Positions 9,440 through 22,282 of a DNA stretch of 64,000 bases are shown one piece after another. The stretch is from Gluconacetobacter sacchari (GTDB lineage Bacteria > Pseudomonadota > Alphaproteobacteria > Acetobacterales > Acetobacteraceae). The DNA is taken from contig NZ_JABEQJ010000002.1 of NCBI RefSeq assembly GCF_014174255.1, positions 124,001 through 188,000 on the forward strand, given 5' to 3'. The stretch's first letter is position 1, and the number at the start of each line of letters is the position of its first letter. The notes below the pieces were generated by a model that had not been told where the DNA came from, did no database searches, and saw only the letters and a list, made by a program, of their open reading frames with translations. The translations under genes and the position numbers were made by a program.

Positions 9440-9726
9440 GTCGTGAAGGTTCCGGCAGACTGCTTCAGGTTTCGGTGACTGGTCGTGTTGGGCGTGATGC
9501 GGGATTTTCCCGTCGGGCCGACCCAGTTTTCCGTTGCCTCGGTCGGGCTGGTGACCTATCTTCAGCTTCTTCATTTCGTGACGACTGAGCAGGACATGGT
9601 GGCCGCGCCTTTTTCGGTGTCGGGCAAGGGGAGATCTGTTTTCCTTGCGTGGCGGGCGGGCGGTGGCTGCGTTGCGCGGGCGGATCGGCATGAGGGGGAC
9701 GGAAAACGCAGGGACGGATCTTCCGC
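9440..9726. other. Intergenic region between rpsT terminator and dnaA
   Basis: No convincing gene. A frame open from a GTG at 9485 runs for 92 codons into the dnaA start, but it has no recognisable family features and no ribosome-binding site. No DnaA boxes (TTATCCACA-like) and no AT-rich unwinding region are seen, so I do not call an origin here. A possible promoter for dnaA is listed separately. Confidence 0.6.
9534..9562 (+). promoter_or_regulatory. Candidate dnaA promoter
   Basis: TTGCCT at 9534-9539, a 17-base spacer, and TATCTT at 9557-9562, about 165 bases before the dnaA start. This is a moderate sigma-70-like match found by eye; a leader of that length is plausible for dnaA. Confidence 0.35.
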
Positions 9727-11202
9727 ATGCCGGAAGGGTACCGTCTCCAGGGGCCGGGATTGAACATGACGGGCGAATTGAGTGGATATGATGCCGTCGC
9801 GGAAGCCCGGTCTGTCCGGCACGTCCTGGACATCCACTGGTCGCGGATCTGTTCACGTCTTCAGACCGAGGTCGGCGAGGTCGAGTATCGGACCTGGCTG
9901 AAGCAGATCAGCATCGGTCCGGTCGATGGCGACGAAATCACGCTGAACCTGCCCACGCGCTTTCTGCGCGACTGGGTGCGCACCCAATATGGCGACCGGC
10001 TGAGCGCGCTGTGGAATGCCGAGCTGCCGGCGATCCGCCGCGTGGAATTGCAGGTCGGCAGGCCCGATCCGGTCGCGGAACCGGCGGGTGACGAGGCCGG
10101 AGCGGCCGAGGCCGCGCCCGCCGCCGCGCCGGTCGAGGAACGGGTGGCCGAGGCGCGCGGCGAGCTGAGCCGCCACGACATGGCCGCGCCGCTGGACCCG
10201 CGCTTCACCTTCGATACGTTCGTGGTCGGCAAGCCGAACGAGTTCGCCTATGCCTGCGCCCGGCGGGTGGCGGAGCGGCCGTCCAGCCCCGGGTTCAATC
10301 CGCTGTTCCTGTATGGCGGGGTCGGGCTGGGCAAGACGCATCTGATGCATGCCATCGGGTCGGAACTGACGCGGGGCGGTCAGGTCTCGGTCGCCTATAT
10401 GTCGGCCGAGAAATTCATGTACCGTTTCATCGCCGCCATCCGCTCGCAATCGACGATGGAATTCAAGGAGCAGCTCCGGTCGGTCGACGTGCTGATGATC
10501 GACGATCTGCAGTTCCTGATCGGCAAGGACAATACGCAGGAAGAATTCTTCCATACCTTCAACGCGCTGGTCGATGCCGGGCGGCAGATCGTGGTGTCGG
10601 CCGACAAGTCGCCGTCCGACCTGTCGGGGCTGGAGGACCGGCTGCGCACGCGGCTGGGATGCGGCATGGTGGCCGATATCCATGCCACCACCTTCGAACT
10701 GCGGATTTCGATCCTGGAATCGAAGGCGGCGGCCTCGGGGGTCGCGGTGCCGGCCAAGGTGCTGGAATTCCTGGCGCACAAGATCACCTCGAACGTGCGG
10801 GAACTGGAGGGCGCGCTGAACCGCCTGATCGCCCATGCCAACCTGTTCGGCCGGCCGGTCACGCTGGAAGCGACGCAGGACGTGCTGCACGATATCCTCA
10901 AGGCCCATGACCGGCGGGTGACGATCGAGGAAATCCAGCGCAAGGTGGCGGAGCACTGGAATATCCGCCTGACCGACATGTCGTCGGCCCGGCGCGCGCG
11001 CGCCGTGGCGCGGCCCCGGCAGGTCGCGATGTATCTGGCCAAGCAGTTGACCAGCCGCTCGCTGCCGGAAATCGGCCGCAAGTTCGGCAATCGCGACCAT
11101 ACCACCGTCATGCATGCCGTGGCGCGGGTCACCGAGCTGATGGAGCGGGACAGCGCGTTCGCCGAGGATGTCGAGCTGCTTCGCCGCATGCTCGAAAGCT
11201 GA
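9727..11202 (+). CDS. dnaA: Chromosomal replication initiator protein DnaA
   Basis: AAA+ protein that binds and opens the replication origin. Domain I (residues about 35-100) includes IHWSRICSRLQTEVGEVEYRTWL. Domain II is an Ala/Glu-rich linker. Domain III begins near FTFDTFVVGKPNEFAYA and has Walker A GGVGLGKTHL and Walker B VLMIDDLQFL. Domain IV carries the DnaA-box signature DHTTVMHAVARV. Two starts fit: ATG 9727 (491 residues), preceded by AGGGACGGA at a good distance, and ATG 9766 (478 residues), from which conservation is more convincing. Upstream of dnaN, recF and gyrB on the same strand, the classical order. Confidence 0.96.
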   Translation: MPEGYRLQGPGLNMTGELSGYDAVAEARSVRHVLDIHWSRICSRLQTEVGEVEYRTWLKQISIGPVDGDEITLNLPTRFLRDWVRTQYGDRLSALWNAELPAIRRVELQVGRPDPVAEPAGDEAGAAEAAPAAAPVEERVAEARGELSRHDMAAPLDPRFTFDTFVVGKPNEFAYACARRVAERPSSPGFNPLFLYGGVGLGKTHLMHAIGSELTRGGQVSVAYMSAEKFMYRFIAAIRSQSTMEFKEQLRSVDVLMIDDLQFLIGKDNTQEEFFHTFNALVDAGRQIVVSADKSPSDLSGLEDRLRTRLGCGMVADIHATTFELRISILESKAAASGVAVPAKVLEFLAHKITSNVRELEGALNRLIAHANLFGRPVTLEATQDVLHDILKAHDRRVTIEEIQRKVAEHWNIRLTDMSSARRARAVARPRQVAMYLAKQLTSRSLPEIGRKFGNRDHTTVMHAVARVTELMERDSAFAEDVELLRRMLES

Positions 11203-11209
11203 CGGGCCT

Positions 11210-11237
11210 TTGCGCCCCCGCCGGGGGCTGCTAGAAT
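11210..11237 (+). promoter_or_regulatory. Candidate dnaN promoter in the dnaA-dnaN gap
   Basis: TAGAAT at 11232-11237 is a good -10 hexamer; TTGCGC at 11210-11215, 16 bases upstream, could be the -35. The spacer contains a GC-rich hairpin (GCCCC at 11214-11218, GGGGC at 11224-11228), which could instead be a weak terminator for dnaA. By eye only. Confidence 0.3.
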
Positions 11238-11330
11238 CGCGGGACCGAAGGTCATATCCGGCGATCCGGGCGCATGGCCGGGGCGGCCATGATCCCGGTG
11301 TCACATGCCGGGCAAGGAGAGACTGTACCC

Positions 11331-12455
11331 ATGAAGCTGAAGGCTGACCGCGCGACGTTGCTGAAAGCTCTGGCGCATATCCAGAGCGTCGCCGAGAAGC
11401 GGAATACCATTCCGATTCTGGCCAATGTCCTGATCGATGTCGCGGATGGTCGGCTGACGCTGACGGCGACCGACATGGAAATCGCGGTGGTCGAGGAAAT
11501 CGGTGCCGAAACCGTCCGCAACGGCGCCGTGACCGCCCCCGCCGCCGTGCTGCATGAAATCGTCCGCAAGCTGCCCGACGGGGTGACGGTCGAACTGGAC
11601 CATGCGGGTGGCGACGCACCGCTGGCGCTGCGGGCCGGGCGCTATACCACCAGCCTGAACGTGCTGGACGTGGACGATTTCCCGTCGATGACGGCGGGCG
11701 CGCTGCCCAGCCGCTTCACCGTTCCGGTGTCGGTGCTGCGGGGGCTGATCGACCGCACGCGCTTCGCGATCTCGACCGAGGAGACGCGCTACTACCTCAA
11801 CGGCATCTATCTGCATGTCGCCGCCGGCGATGCCGGCCCGATGCTGCGCGCGGCGGCGACCGACGGGCATCGTCTGGCGCGGGTCGAGACCGAGCTTCCG
11901 TCGGGCGCCGAGGAGATGCCGGGCGTGATCGTGCCGCGCAAGACCATCGCCGAACTGCGCAAGCTGCTCGACGAGGGGGCCGATGACGTGGTGGTCGGGC
12001 TGTCGGATACCCGCATCCAGTTCTCGGTCGGTCCCGTCACGCTGACGTCGAAACTGATCGACGGCACGTTCCCCGAATATGAGCGAGTGATCCCGCGCGG
12101 CAACGACCGGGTCCTGCGCGTGGGCAAGCGCGATTTCTCCGATGCCGTCGCGCGTGTCGCGGCCATCAGCCAGGAGCGCTCGCGCCCCATCAAGCTGTCG
12201 CTGGGCCGGAACCTGCTGACGCTTTCGGCCATCAGCCCCGACCAGGGAACGGCGAAGGAGGAGCTGGACGAGAACCATGTGACCTACGACGCCGAACCGA
12301 TGGAGATCGGCTTCCAGGCCCGCTATCTGAACGACATCACCGACCAGATCGAGCGCGACGTGGAATTCCTGTTTTCGGACAGTTCCGCCCCGACCATCGT
12401 GCGTGATGTCGCCAGCCCGTCGGCGCTTTACGTGCTGATGCCGATGCGGGTCTGA
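11331..12455 (+). CDS. dnaN: DNA polymerase III subunit beta (sliding clamp)
   Basis: Ring-shaped processivity clamp that tethers DNA polymerase III and recruits repair proteins. 374 residues comprising three repeated clamp domains; recognisable blocks are MKLKADRATLLKALAHIQSV at the start, NTIPILANVLI, FAISTEETRYYLNGI, and the C-terminal SPSALYVLMPMRV. The chosen ATG has the ribosome-binding site AAGGAGA (11314-11320) ten bases upstream. It is followed 23 bases later by recF, in the canonical dnaA-dnaN-recF-gyrB order. Confidence 0.97.
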   Translation: MKLKADRATLLKALAHIQSVAEKRNTIPILANVLIDVADGRLTLTATDMEIAVVEEIGAETVRNGAVTAPAAVLHEIVRKLPDGVTVELDHAGGDAPLALRAGRYTTSLNVLDVDDFPSMTAGALPSRFTVPVSVLRGLIDRTRFAISTEETRYYLNGIYLHVAAGDAGPMLRAAATDGHRLARVETELPSGAEEMPGVIVPRKTIAELRKLLDEGADDVVVGLSDTRIQFSVGPVTLTSKLIDGTFPEYERVIPRGNDRVLRVGKRDFSDAVARVAAISQERSRPIKLSLGRNLLTLSAISPDQGTAKEELDENHVTYDAEPMEIGFQARYLNDITDQIERDVEFLFSDSSAPTIVRDVASPSALYVLMPMRV

Positions 12456-12478
12456 TCGCGCGGGATTCCATCCGTGTC

Positions 12479-16158
<3,680 letters not shown>

Positions 16159-16166
16159 GGGGCTGC

Positions 16167-16976
16167 ATGGGTCTGACACGCAAGGGTTTCGCGCGCGGAT
16201 TGGCGGCGCTCGCGCTGGCGGCCACGCTTGGAGCCCCGGTGCCTGGGGCGCGGGCGGCTGACGATCCCGCGCAGATCGTCCATGTCTATGGCGTGTACAA
16301 TCACGGGTTCCGCGCGCTGACGATTGCCGCGCGGTACGCGGTGACGCCGGATGGCTACGCGGTGCGGTCGACCACCCGTAGCGGAGGGCTGCTGGGGCTG
16401 CTGGTGCGGATGAACATCACGGCCCAGGCCACCGGGCGGTTCGTGCCGGACGGGGTTCAGCCGCTGACCTTCGACAGCGCGGGCTATTCGCGCGGGGCGG
16501 ACCGGCATGTCGTGCTGGATTACAGCGGCGGGCAGACCCGCATCGCGCTCCAAACCCCGCCGGAGCCCAGTCGCGACCCGATTCCCGCCACCGACCTGGC
16601 GCCGGCGATGGATTCGCTGAGCGCGTTGATGCGCTTGCAGCAGACGGTGCGGGCGCACCATCAATGCGACGGTTCGGCCACCGTGTTCGACGGGGCGCGC
16701 CTGCTGCGGATGAGCGCCCATACGATCGGCACCCAGGACATGGATGCCGACTCCCGCCAGCCCTACAAGGGGCCGGCCCTGCGCTGCGATTTCAATGACC
16801 TTCAGATCGCCGGATTCCGCAAGAGCGATGGTCCGGATGCGGCGGCGCGCAAGCCGGTCAACGGCTCGGTCTGGTTTCAGGACGTGCCGGGCGACGGGCT
16901 GACGATCGTGCGCATCGCCTTCGACCATCCGAAGCTCGGACACATGACGGTGCTGTTGCTGCCGGACGCGGCATAA
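16167..16976 (+). CDS. DUF3108 family exported protein
   Basis: Protein of unknown function, 269 residues. A signal peptide is clear: positively charged MGLTRKGFARG, a hydrophobic Ala/Leu core, and a likely cleavage after ARAAD (about residue 29). The rest is a beta-rich periplasmic or outer-envelope domain resembling DUF3108 proteins (blocks TIAARYAVTPDGYAVRSTTR and RIAFDHPKLGHMTVLLLPD). Members are often found beside envelope or housekeeping genes, but no activity is established. It lies eight bases after gyrB, probably read through from it, and converges on gph. Confidence 0.75.
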   Translation: MGLTRKGFARGLAALALAATLGAPVPGARAADDPAQIVHVYGVYNHGFRALTIAARYAVTPDGYAVRSTTRSGGLLGLLVRMNITAQATGRFVPDGVQPLTFDSAGYSRGADRHVVLDYSGGQTRIALQTPPEPSRDPIPATDLAPAMDSLSALMRLQQTVRAHHQCDGSATVFDGARLLRMSAHTIGTQDMDADSRQPYKGPALRCDFNDLQIAGFRKSDGPDAAARKPVNGSVWFQDVPGDGLTIVRIAFDHPKLGHMTVLLLPDAA

Positions 16977-16991
16977 GGCGCCGGCCGCGTG

Positions 16992-17678
16992 TCAGGCGGG
17001 AAGCAACTGGTCGGCAAGATGGGGGATTTCGGTCATCGAATCCCCGCCGGCGGTGGCGCCGGCCTCCATGTCCGGGCGGCCGTAGCCCCAGCGGGCGAAG
17101 ATGGCGCGGACGCCGGCGCCTTCGGCCGCCGCGATGTCGTTGTGATGGTCGCCGACCATGACGGCGCGGGGCGGCGTGCCGTGCGCCTGCCGGATCGTGC
17201 CGAGCAGGTGGATGGGGTCGGGCTTGCGCGCGGGGAAACTGTCGCCGCCGCCGATCGCGTCGAACACGCCCTCCAGCCCCAGCGCGTCGATGATGCGCCG
17301 GGCGGCGGCGACCGGCTTGTTGGTGCAGACAGCCAGACGCCAGCCCCGCGCCCGCAGGGTCTCAAGCGCATGATCGGTGCCGGGGAACAGGCGGGATTGT
17401 TCGGTAGAGCGGGGCGTGTAGTCCGCCATGTAGCGCGCCACGGCCTGCTGCGCGTCGATATGCGCCGCCGCCGGGCCGGCATGGTCTAGCAGCCGGCGCA
17501 CCAGGGCCGCCACGCCGTCGCCGACCATGGCGCGCACCAGGTCCGGCGCGATGCCGGGCAGGCCGTAGCCCGTCAGCAGCCGGTCGGCGCTGGCGGCAAG
17601 GTCCGGCAGGCTGTCGAGAAGCGTGCCGTCCATGTCGAAAACGGCGAGGCGGGGGAGGGTCTCTGTGGGCATGGGCAT
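16992..17678 (-). CDS. gph: Phosphoglycolate phosphatase (HAD family)
   Basis: Haloacid dehalogenase-type phosphatase expected to hydrolyse 2-phosphoglycolate, a by-product of DNA end repair and oxygenation. Motif I is the nucleophile block FDMDGTLLDSLPDL; motif II/III residues lie in AVCTNKP and KPDPIHLL; motif IV is MVGDHHNDIAAAEGAG. 228 residues, a typical Gph length, with the alpha-helical cap of subfamily IA between motifs I and II. Starts at 17678 and 17672 are both possible. The substrate assignment rests on family resemblance; other HAD phosphatases with this cap cannot be excluded. Confidence 0.88.
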   Translation of the reverse strand: MPMPTETLPRLAVFDMDGTLLDSLPDLAASADRLLTGYGLPGIAPDLVRAMVGDGVAALVRRLLDHAGPAAAHIDAQQAVARYMADYTPRSTEQSRLFPGTDHALETLRARGWRLAVCTNKPVAAARRIIDALGLEGVFDAIGGGDSFPARKPDPIHLLGTIRQAHGTPPRAVMVGDHHNDIAAAEGAGVRAIFARWGYGRPDMEAGATAGGDSMTEIPHLADQLLPA

Positions 17679-17788
17679 CTCGTGGGGCCTTTCCTGTCGG
17701 GGCGGGTGCAGTAATTGGTAAACCTAAGTGATGGCCTGCGATCACCCTTTATTTGACAGGGCCGATCCCCGCCCGCTACCCGCATGAC

Positions 17789-19165
17789 ATGAATGCCCCG
17801 CCTCTGTCCGCCGCGCCGGCGGACCCGCTCGCCCCGCGCCCCAGCACCGCCGTCATCCTGGCGGCGGGGATGGGGACGCGCATGAAATCCGACCAGCCGA
17901 AGGTGATGCATCCGTTGGCCGGGCGGCCGATGCTGCGCTACCTGCTGGATCATGCGGCCACGGTCTTCGACCGCATCGTCGTCGTCGTCGGGCCCGGCAT
18001 GGAGCAGGTTGCCGCCCTGGCCGCGCCGCACCAGGTGGTGGTGCAGACGGAACGGCTGGGCACCGCGCATGCCGCCGCCCAGGCGGCCGACCTGTTCGGC
18101 TCCGGCGATGTCGCGGTCCTGTATGGCGACAATCCGCTGATCACTCCCGAAAGCATGCGCGACCTGCTGGCCTGCCGGGCGATGCCGGATGTCGGACTGG
18201 CGTTGATGGCGATGCGGCCGCGCGACCCCGGCCGCTATGGCCGGATCGTCAGCGAGGGCGGGCTGGTGCGCCGGATCGTGGAATGGGCGGATGCGAGCGA
18301 GCAGGAGCGTGCGATCGGGCTGTGCAATGCCGGCGTGCTGTGCGCCGATGCAGCCAGCTTCCGCCGTTGGCTGTCGATGGTGCGCAACGACAACGCGCAG
18401 GGCGAATATTATCTGGGCGACGTGGTGGCCCTGGCGGTCGCCGAGGGGCGGCAGGTCCGCGCGGTGGAAGCGCCCGAGGACGAATTGCGCGGCATCAATT
18501 CCCGTGCCGAACTGGCGGACGCCGAGGCGTGCGTGCAGTGGCGGCTGCGCAGGGCGGCGATGGAGGCGGGGGTGACGCTGGTGGCGCCGGAGACGGTCTT
18601 TCTCTCCGCCGATACCGTCTTCGCGCCCGATGTGGTGGTCCAGCCTCATGTGGTGTTCGGGCCCGGGGTGAGCGTGCATCGCGGGGCGGAGATCCGCGCG
18701 TTCAGTCATCTCGAAGGCTGCGTGGTGGGGGTGGGGGCGTTGATCGGCCCCTATGCGCGGCTACGGCCGGGCAGCGATGTCGGGTCGGGGGCCCATGTCG
18801 GCAATTTCGTCGAATTGAAGGCCACCACGCTTGGCACCGGAGCCAAGGCCAACCATTTGACCTATCTGGGGGATGCGGCGATCGGGGCCGGAACGAATAT
18901 CGGTGCCGGCACCATCACCTGCAATTACGACGGTGTGTTCAAGCATCGGACGGAGATCGGCAGCGACTGTTTCATCGGTTCGGACGCGATCCTGGTGGCG
19001 CCGGTGGCGATTGGCGACGCGGCGCTGGTGGCGGCGGGCAGCGTGATTACCGAGGACGTGCCGGCTGGCGCGCTGGCCTTCGGTCGCGCCCGCCAGGACA
19101 ACAAGGACGGACGGGGGGTGGCGATGCGCGAGGCCCTGCGCCGCAAGAAGAAGGAGCAGGGGTGA
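17789..19165 (+). CDS. glmU: Bifunctional N-acetylglucosamine-1-phosphate uridyltransferase / glucosamine-1-phosphate acetyltransferase
   Basis: Makes UDP-N-acetylglucosamine for peptidoglycan and lipopolysaccharide. The N-terminal pyrophosphorylase domain has the nucleotide-binding VILAAGMGTRMKSDQPKVMH and VLYGDNPLI. The C-terminal half is a left-handed beta-helix acetyltransferase with hexapeptide repeats and GPYARLRPG, AHVGNFVELK and NYDGVFKHRTEIG. 458 residues. The ATG at 17789 is preferred; a TTG at 17753 would add 12 residues. The stop overlaps the glmS start by one base (TGATG), coupling the first and last enzymes of hexosamine synthesis. Confidence 0.96.
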   Translation: MNAPPLSAAPADPLAPRPSTAVILAAGMGTRMKSDQPKVMHPLAGRPMLRYLLDHAATVFDRIVVVVGPGMEQVAALAAPHQVVVQTERLGTAHAAAQAADLFGSGDVAVLYGDNPLITPESMRDLLACRAMPDVGLALMAMRPRDPGRYGRIVSEGGLVRRIVEWADASEQERAIGLCNAGVLCADAASFRRWLSMVRNDNAQGEYYLGDVVALAVAEGRQVRAVEAPEDELRGINSRAELADAEACVQWRLRRAAMEAGVTLVAPETVFLSADTVFAPDVVVQPHVVFGPGVSVHRGAEIRAFSHLEGCVVGVGALIGPYARLRPGSDVGSGAHVGNFVELKATTLGTGAKANHLTYLGDAAIGAGTNIGAGTITCNYDGVFKHRTEIGSDCFIGSDAILVAPVAIGDAALVAAGSVITEDVPAGALAFGRARQDNKDGRGVAMREALRRKKKEQG

Positions 19166-20988
19166 TGTGCGGCATAGTCGGCGTCGTCGGCGGCAGGGAT
19201 GCCACTCCGATCATCTTCGATGCCTTGCGGCGGCTGGAATATCGCGGATACGATTCCGCCGGCATCGCGACGCTGGTGGACGGGCGGATCGAACGGCGCC
19301 GCGCCGCCGGCAAGCTGGACAATCTGGCCGCCCTGCTGGCGCGCGCCCCGCTGCCCGGGGTGACGGGGATCGGGCATACGCGCTGGGCCACCCACGGCGC
19401 GCCGACCGAGAACAACGCCCACCCGCACGGCACCGACCGCGTGTCGGTGGTGCATAACGGCATCATCGAGAATTTCGAGACATTGCGGCGGGAGTTGGAG
19501 CAGGCCGGCCACGTCTTCGTGACCGAGACCGACACCGAGACCGTGGCGCAACTGGTCGATTACCACATGGCGCGGGGCCTGCCGCCGCGCGAGGCGGCGT
19601 TCGCGACGCTGCGCCGCCTGGAAGGCGCCTATGCGCTGGCAATGATCTTTGCCGGGCATGACGATCTGATGATCGGCGCGCGGCATGGGGCGCCGCTGGT
19701 GGTGGGCTATGGCGAGAACGAGATGTTCCTCGGCTCCGACAGTCTGGCCCTGGCGCCGCTGACGCGGCGCATCGCCTATCTGGACGATGGCGACTGGGTG
19801 ATGGTGACGCCGGAGGGCGCGGAATTCTTCGACGCGTCGGGCGAGCGGGTGGAGCGCGCGGTGCGCACCACCGCGCTGATTGCCGGTTCGGTCGGCAAGG
19901 ACGGCTATCGCCATTACATGGACAAGGAACTGCACGAGCACCCGGTGGTGATCGGGCAGACCCTTCAGCGGCTAATCGATCCCGCGACCAGGCGGGTGGT
20001 GATGCCGGACCTGCCGTTCGACCTGGCCGCGCTGCCGCGCGCGGTGATCACGGCATGCGGGTCGGCCTTCTATGCCGGGCTGATCGGCCGCTACTGGCTG
20101 GAAGCGGTGGCGGGGCTGCCGGTCGATATCGATGTGGCGAGCGAACTGCGCTATCGCGACCCGCCGCTGACGCCGGGGGGGCTGGGGCTGCTGATCTCGC
20201 AATCCGGCGAGACGGCGGATACGCTGGCGGCCCTGCGCGGCATGCGGGCGCGCGGACAGCATATCCTGTCGGTCCTGAACGTGGAACAGAGCACGATGGC
20301 GCGCGAGAGCGATGTCGTGCTGGGGACGGTGGCCGGTCCGGAGATCTCGGTGGCGAGCACCAAGGCCTTCACCGCGCAGCTTTCGGTGCTGGCATGCCTG
20401 ACGATCGCGATCGGGCGGGCGCGCGGCACGGTGTCGCGCGCGCTGGAACAGGAACTGGTGGCCGAACTGCTGGACCTGCCCAGCCGCGCGAACGAGGTCT
20501 TCGACCAGGCGCCGGCGATCCGCGCGATGGCGGCGATCGTCGCGGAGGCGCGCGACGTGCTGTATCTGGGGCGCGGATCGTCCTTTCCGGTGGCCATGGA
20601 AGGGGCGCTGAAGCTGAAGGAGGTCTCGTATATCCATGCCGAGGCCTATGCGGCGGGGGAGATGAAGCATGGACCGATCTCGCTGATCGACAGCACCGTG
20701 CCGATCGTGGCCACGCTGCCGTCCGGCCGGCTGTTCGAGAAGACGCTCTCCAACCTCCAGGAAGCGCGAGCGCGGGGCGGGCGCCTGCTGGTCTTTACCG
20801 ACACGGCGGGAGCGGACCGCCTGCGCGACCTGGCCGAAATCGTGGTCGTGCTGCCGACGGTGAGCGAATTCACCGCCCCGGTCCTCCAGACGATTCCGGT
20901 GCAGATGCTGGCCTATGAAGTGGCCCTGCTGAAGGGGACGGACGTGGACCAGCCGCGCAACCTGGCCAAGTCCGTTACCGTCGAATAG
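19165..20988 (+). CDS. glmS: Glutamine--fructose-6-phosphate aminotransferase (isomerising)
   Basis: Converts fructose 6-phosphate and glutamine to glucosamine 6-phosphate, committing carbon to the cell wall. It begins MCGIVGVVGG, so Cys2 is the glutaminase nucleophile after Met removal; HTRWATHGAPTENNAHPH and HNGIIENF complete the class II amidotransferase domain. Two SIS sugar-isomerase domains follow (ACGSAFYAGLIG, ISQSGETADTL, GRGSSFPVAMEGALKLKE), ending in the typical DVDQPRNLAKSVTVE. 607 residues. With glmU immediately upstream there is no room for a glmS ribozyme. Confidence 0.97.
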   Translation: MCGIVGVVGGRDATPIIFDALRRLEYRGYDSAGIATLVDGRIERRRAAGKLDNLAALLARAPLPGVTGIGHTRWATHGAPTENNAHPHGTDRVSVVHNGIIENFETLRRELEQAGHVFVTETDTETVAQLVDYHMARGLPPREAAFATLRRLEGAYALAMIFAGHDDLMIGARHGAPLVVGYGENEMFLGSDSLALAPLTRRIAYLDDGDWVMVTPEGAEFFDASGERVERAVRTTALIAGSVGKDGYRHYMDKELHEHPVVIGQTLQRLIDPATRRVVMPDLPFDLAALPRAVITACGSAFYAGLIGRYWLEAVAGLPVDIDVASELRYRDPPLTPGGLGLLISQSGETADTLAALRGMRARGQHILSVLNVEQSTMARESDVVLGTVAGPEISVASTKAFTAQLSVLACLTIAIGRARGTVSRALEQELVAELLDLPSRANEVFDQAPAIRAMAAIVAEARDVLYLGRGSSFPVAMEGALKLKEVSYIHAEAYAAGEMKHGPISLIDSTVPIVATLPSGRLFEKTLSNLQEARARGGRLLVFTDTAGADRLRDLAEIVVVLPTVSEFTAPVLQTIPVQMLAYEVALLKGTDVDQPRNLAKSVTVE

Positions 20989-21019
20989 CCACCAGGTTCC
21001 CGGCTGCGGGAAGGGAGCG

Positions 21020-22036
21020 ATGTCCATGATGAAGGGAGAGGGCGATGCGCGGCCCCGCGTGCTGGTGCGCGGTGCCGGCGTGGCGGGCCTGACCAGCGCG
21101 GTGACGCTGGCCGAGCGCGGCGCCGACGTGGTCCTGCAGGAGATCGGCAACCGGGAAGGGGCCGGCGCGTCATGGATGGCGGGCGGCATGCTCGCGTCGT
21201 GGTGCGAGGCTGAATCCGCGCCGCCCGAGGTCACGCGCGATTCGCTCGAATCGGTCGATTGGTGGGCGGGCCATGTGCCGGATGTCGCGCGCAACGGCAC
21301 GCTGGTGCTGGCGCCGCCGCGCGATGGCGCCGAGATCGCGCGATTCGCCCGGCGGACCAGCCATTTCCAGACCGTGGACGGCGCGGGGATCGGCGCGTTG
21401 GAACCCGATCTGGAGGGACGGTTCGACAAGGGGCTGTTCTTTCCCGAAGAGGGGCATCTGGACCCGCGCAAGGCGCTGGGGGCGTTGCGCGACCGGCTGG
21501 TCGCATTGGGGGGGACGATGAGCGTCCACGCGCCGGCCGATGGCGTACAGGGCGATCCATGGCATGGCGCGCGGCCGGACTGGGTGGTGGATTGCACCGG
21601 GATCGCCGCTGAAAACCAGTTGACCGGCCTGCGGGGGGTGCGGGGCGAGATGGTGCTGCTGCGCTGCCACGAGGTGACGCTGAGCCGCCCGGTGCGCATG
21701 CTGCATCCGCGCATCCCGGTTTACATCGTGCCGCGGGAGGACCATCTGTTCATGGTGGGGGCGACGATGGTCGAGAGCGAAAGCCTCGCCAGCATGACCC
21801 TGCGGTCGATGGTGGAATTGCTGACCGCCGCCTACGTGCTGCATCCGGCCTTCGGCGAGGCGGAGATCGTCGAGACCGGCGTGGGCGTGCGGCCGGCTTA
21901 TCCGGACAATGTGCCGGCCGTGACGGTTCACGGGCGCACGGTCTATGTGAACGGAATGTATCGCCATGGCTTCCTGCTGTCGCCGTCGCGGGCGCGACGG
22001 GTCGGCGAGATCGTGTTCGGCGGCCCCGCCGCCTGA
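21020..22036 (+). CDS. thiO: Glycine oxidase ThiO (FAD-dependent)
   Basis: Flavoenzyme oxidising glycine to the imine used by ThiG in thiazole synthesis. The FAD-binding Rossmann motif VRGAGVAGLTSAV starts near residue 16, the second conserved stretch is GASWMAGGMLASWCE, and the C-terminus has GVGVRPAYPDNVP and NGMYRHGFLLSP, matching ThiO/D-amino-acid-oxidase-like proteins. Up to 338 residues; ATGs at 21020, 21026 and 21029 compete, and the later two sit at a better distance from AAGGGAG (21011-21017). It heads the thiO-thiS-thiG-thiE operon. A small hairpin (20997-21012) touches the ribosome-binding site. Confidence 0.9.
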   Translation: MSMMKGEGDARPRVLVRGAGVAGLTSAVTLAERGADVVLQEIGNREGAGASWMAGGMLASWCEAESAPPEVTRDSLESVDWWAGHVPDVARNGTLVLAPPRDGAEIARFARRTSHFQTVDGAGIGALEPDLEGRFDKGLFFPEEGHLDPRKALGALRDRLVALGGTMSVHAPADGVQGDPWHGARPDWVVDCTGIAAENQLTGLRGVRGEMVLLRCHEVTLSRPVRMLHPRIPVYIVPREDHLFMVGATMVESESLASMTLRSMVELLTAAYVLHPAFGEAEIVETGVGVRPAYPDNVPAVTVHGRTVYVNGMYRHGFLLSPSRARRVGEIVFGGPAA

Positions 22037-22080
22037 CGCCCCGCGCGGGCCATGTGCCGCACGGGGCTGGGAGGAATGAC

Positions 22081-22278
22081 GTGAGGGTACTGGTGAACGA
22101 GGAGCCGCGCGAGGTCGCGACGGCGACGCTGGCCGCGCTGCTGGACGAGTTGGGCTATGGCGATGCCAGGGTGGCGACGGCGGTGGACGGCGCGTTTGTC
22201 CCGGCATCGCGTCGTGCGTCGTGGACGCTGGACGAGGGGGCGCGGATCGAGATCCTGGCGCCGATGCAGGGAGGATAG
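22081..22278 (+). CDS. thiS: Sulfur carrier protein ThiS
   Basis: Small ubiquitin-like protein (65 residues) that carries sulfur as a C-terminal thiocarboxylate to the ThiG thiazole synthase. It ends in the required Gly-Gly (ILAPMQGG) and has the beta-grasp pattern [11 protein letters not shown]. The GTG start at 22081 is chosen because GGGAGG at 22069-22074 lies six bases upstream; the in-frame codon at 22054 would precede that site. It lies between thiO and thiG with short gaps, as in many thiamine operons. Confidence 0.93.
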   Translation: MRVLVNEEPREVATATLAALLDELGYGDARVATAVDGAFVPASRRASWTLDEGARIEILAPMQGG

Positions 22279-22282
22279 GCCG

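Noticed and set aside
9485-9763. Small gene between rpsT and dnaA
   Set aside because: No ribosome-binding site, no family features, and it runs into the dnaA coding start.
9335-11330. Replication origin around dnaA
   Set aside because: No cluster of DnaA boxes or AT-rich unwinding element in either gap flanking dnaA.
19100-19170. glmS ribozyme
   Set aside because: glmS starts one base inside the glmU stop, leaving no untranslated leader for a ribozyme.
20989-21019. TPP riboswitch before thiO
   Set aside because: Only 31 bases of leader and none of the conserved riboswitch sequence.
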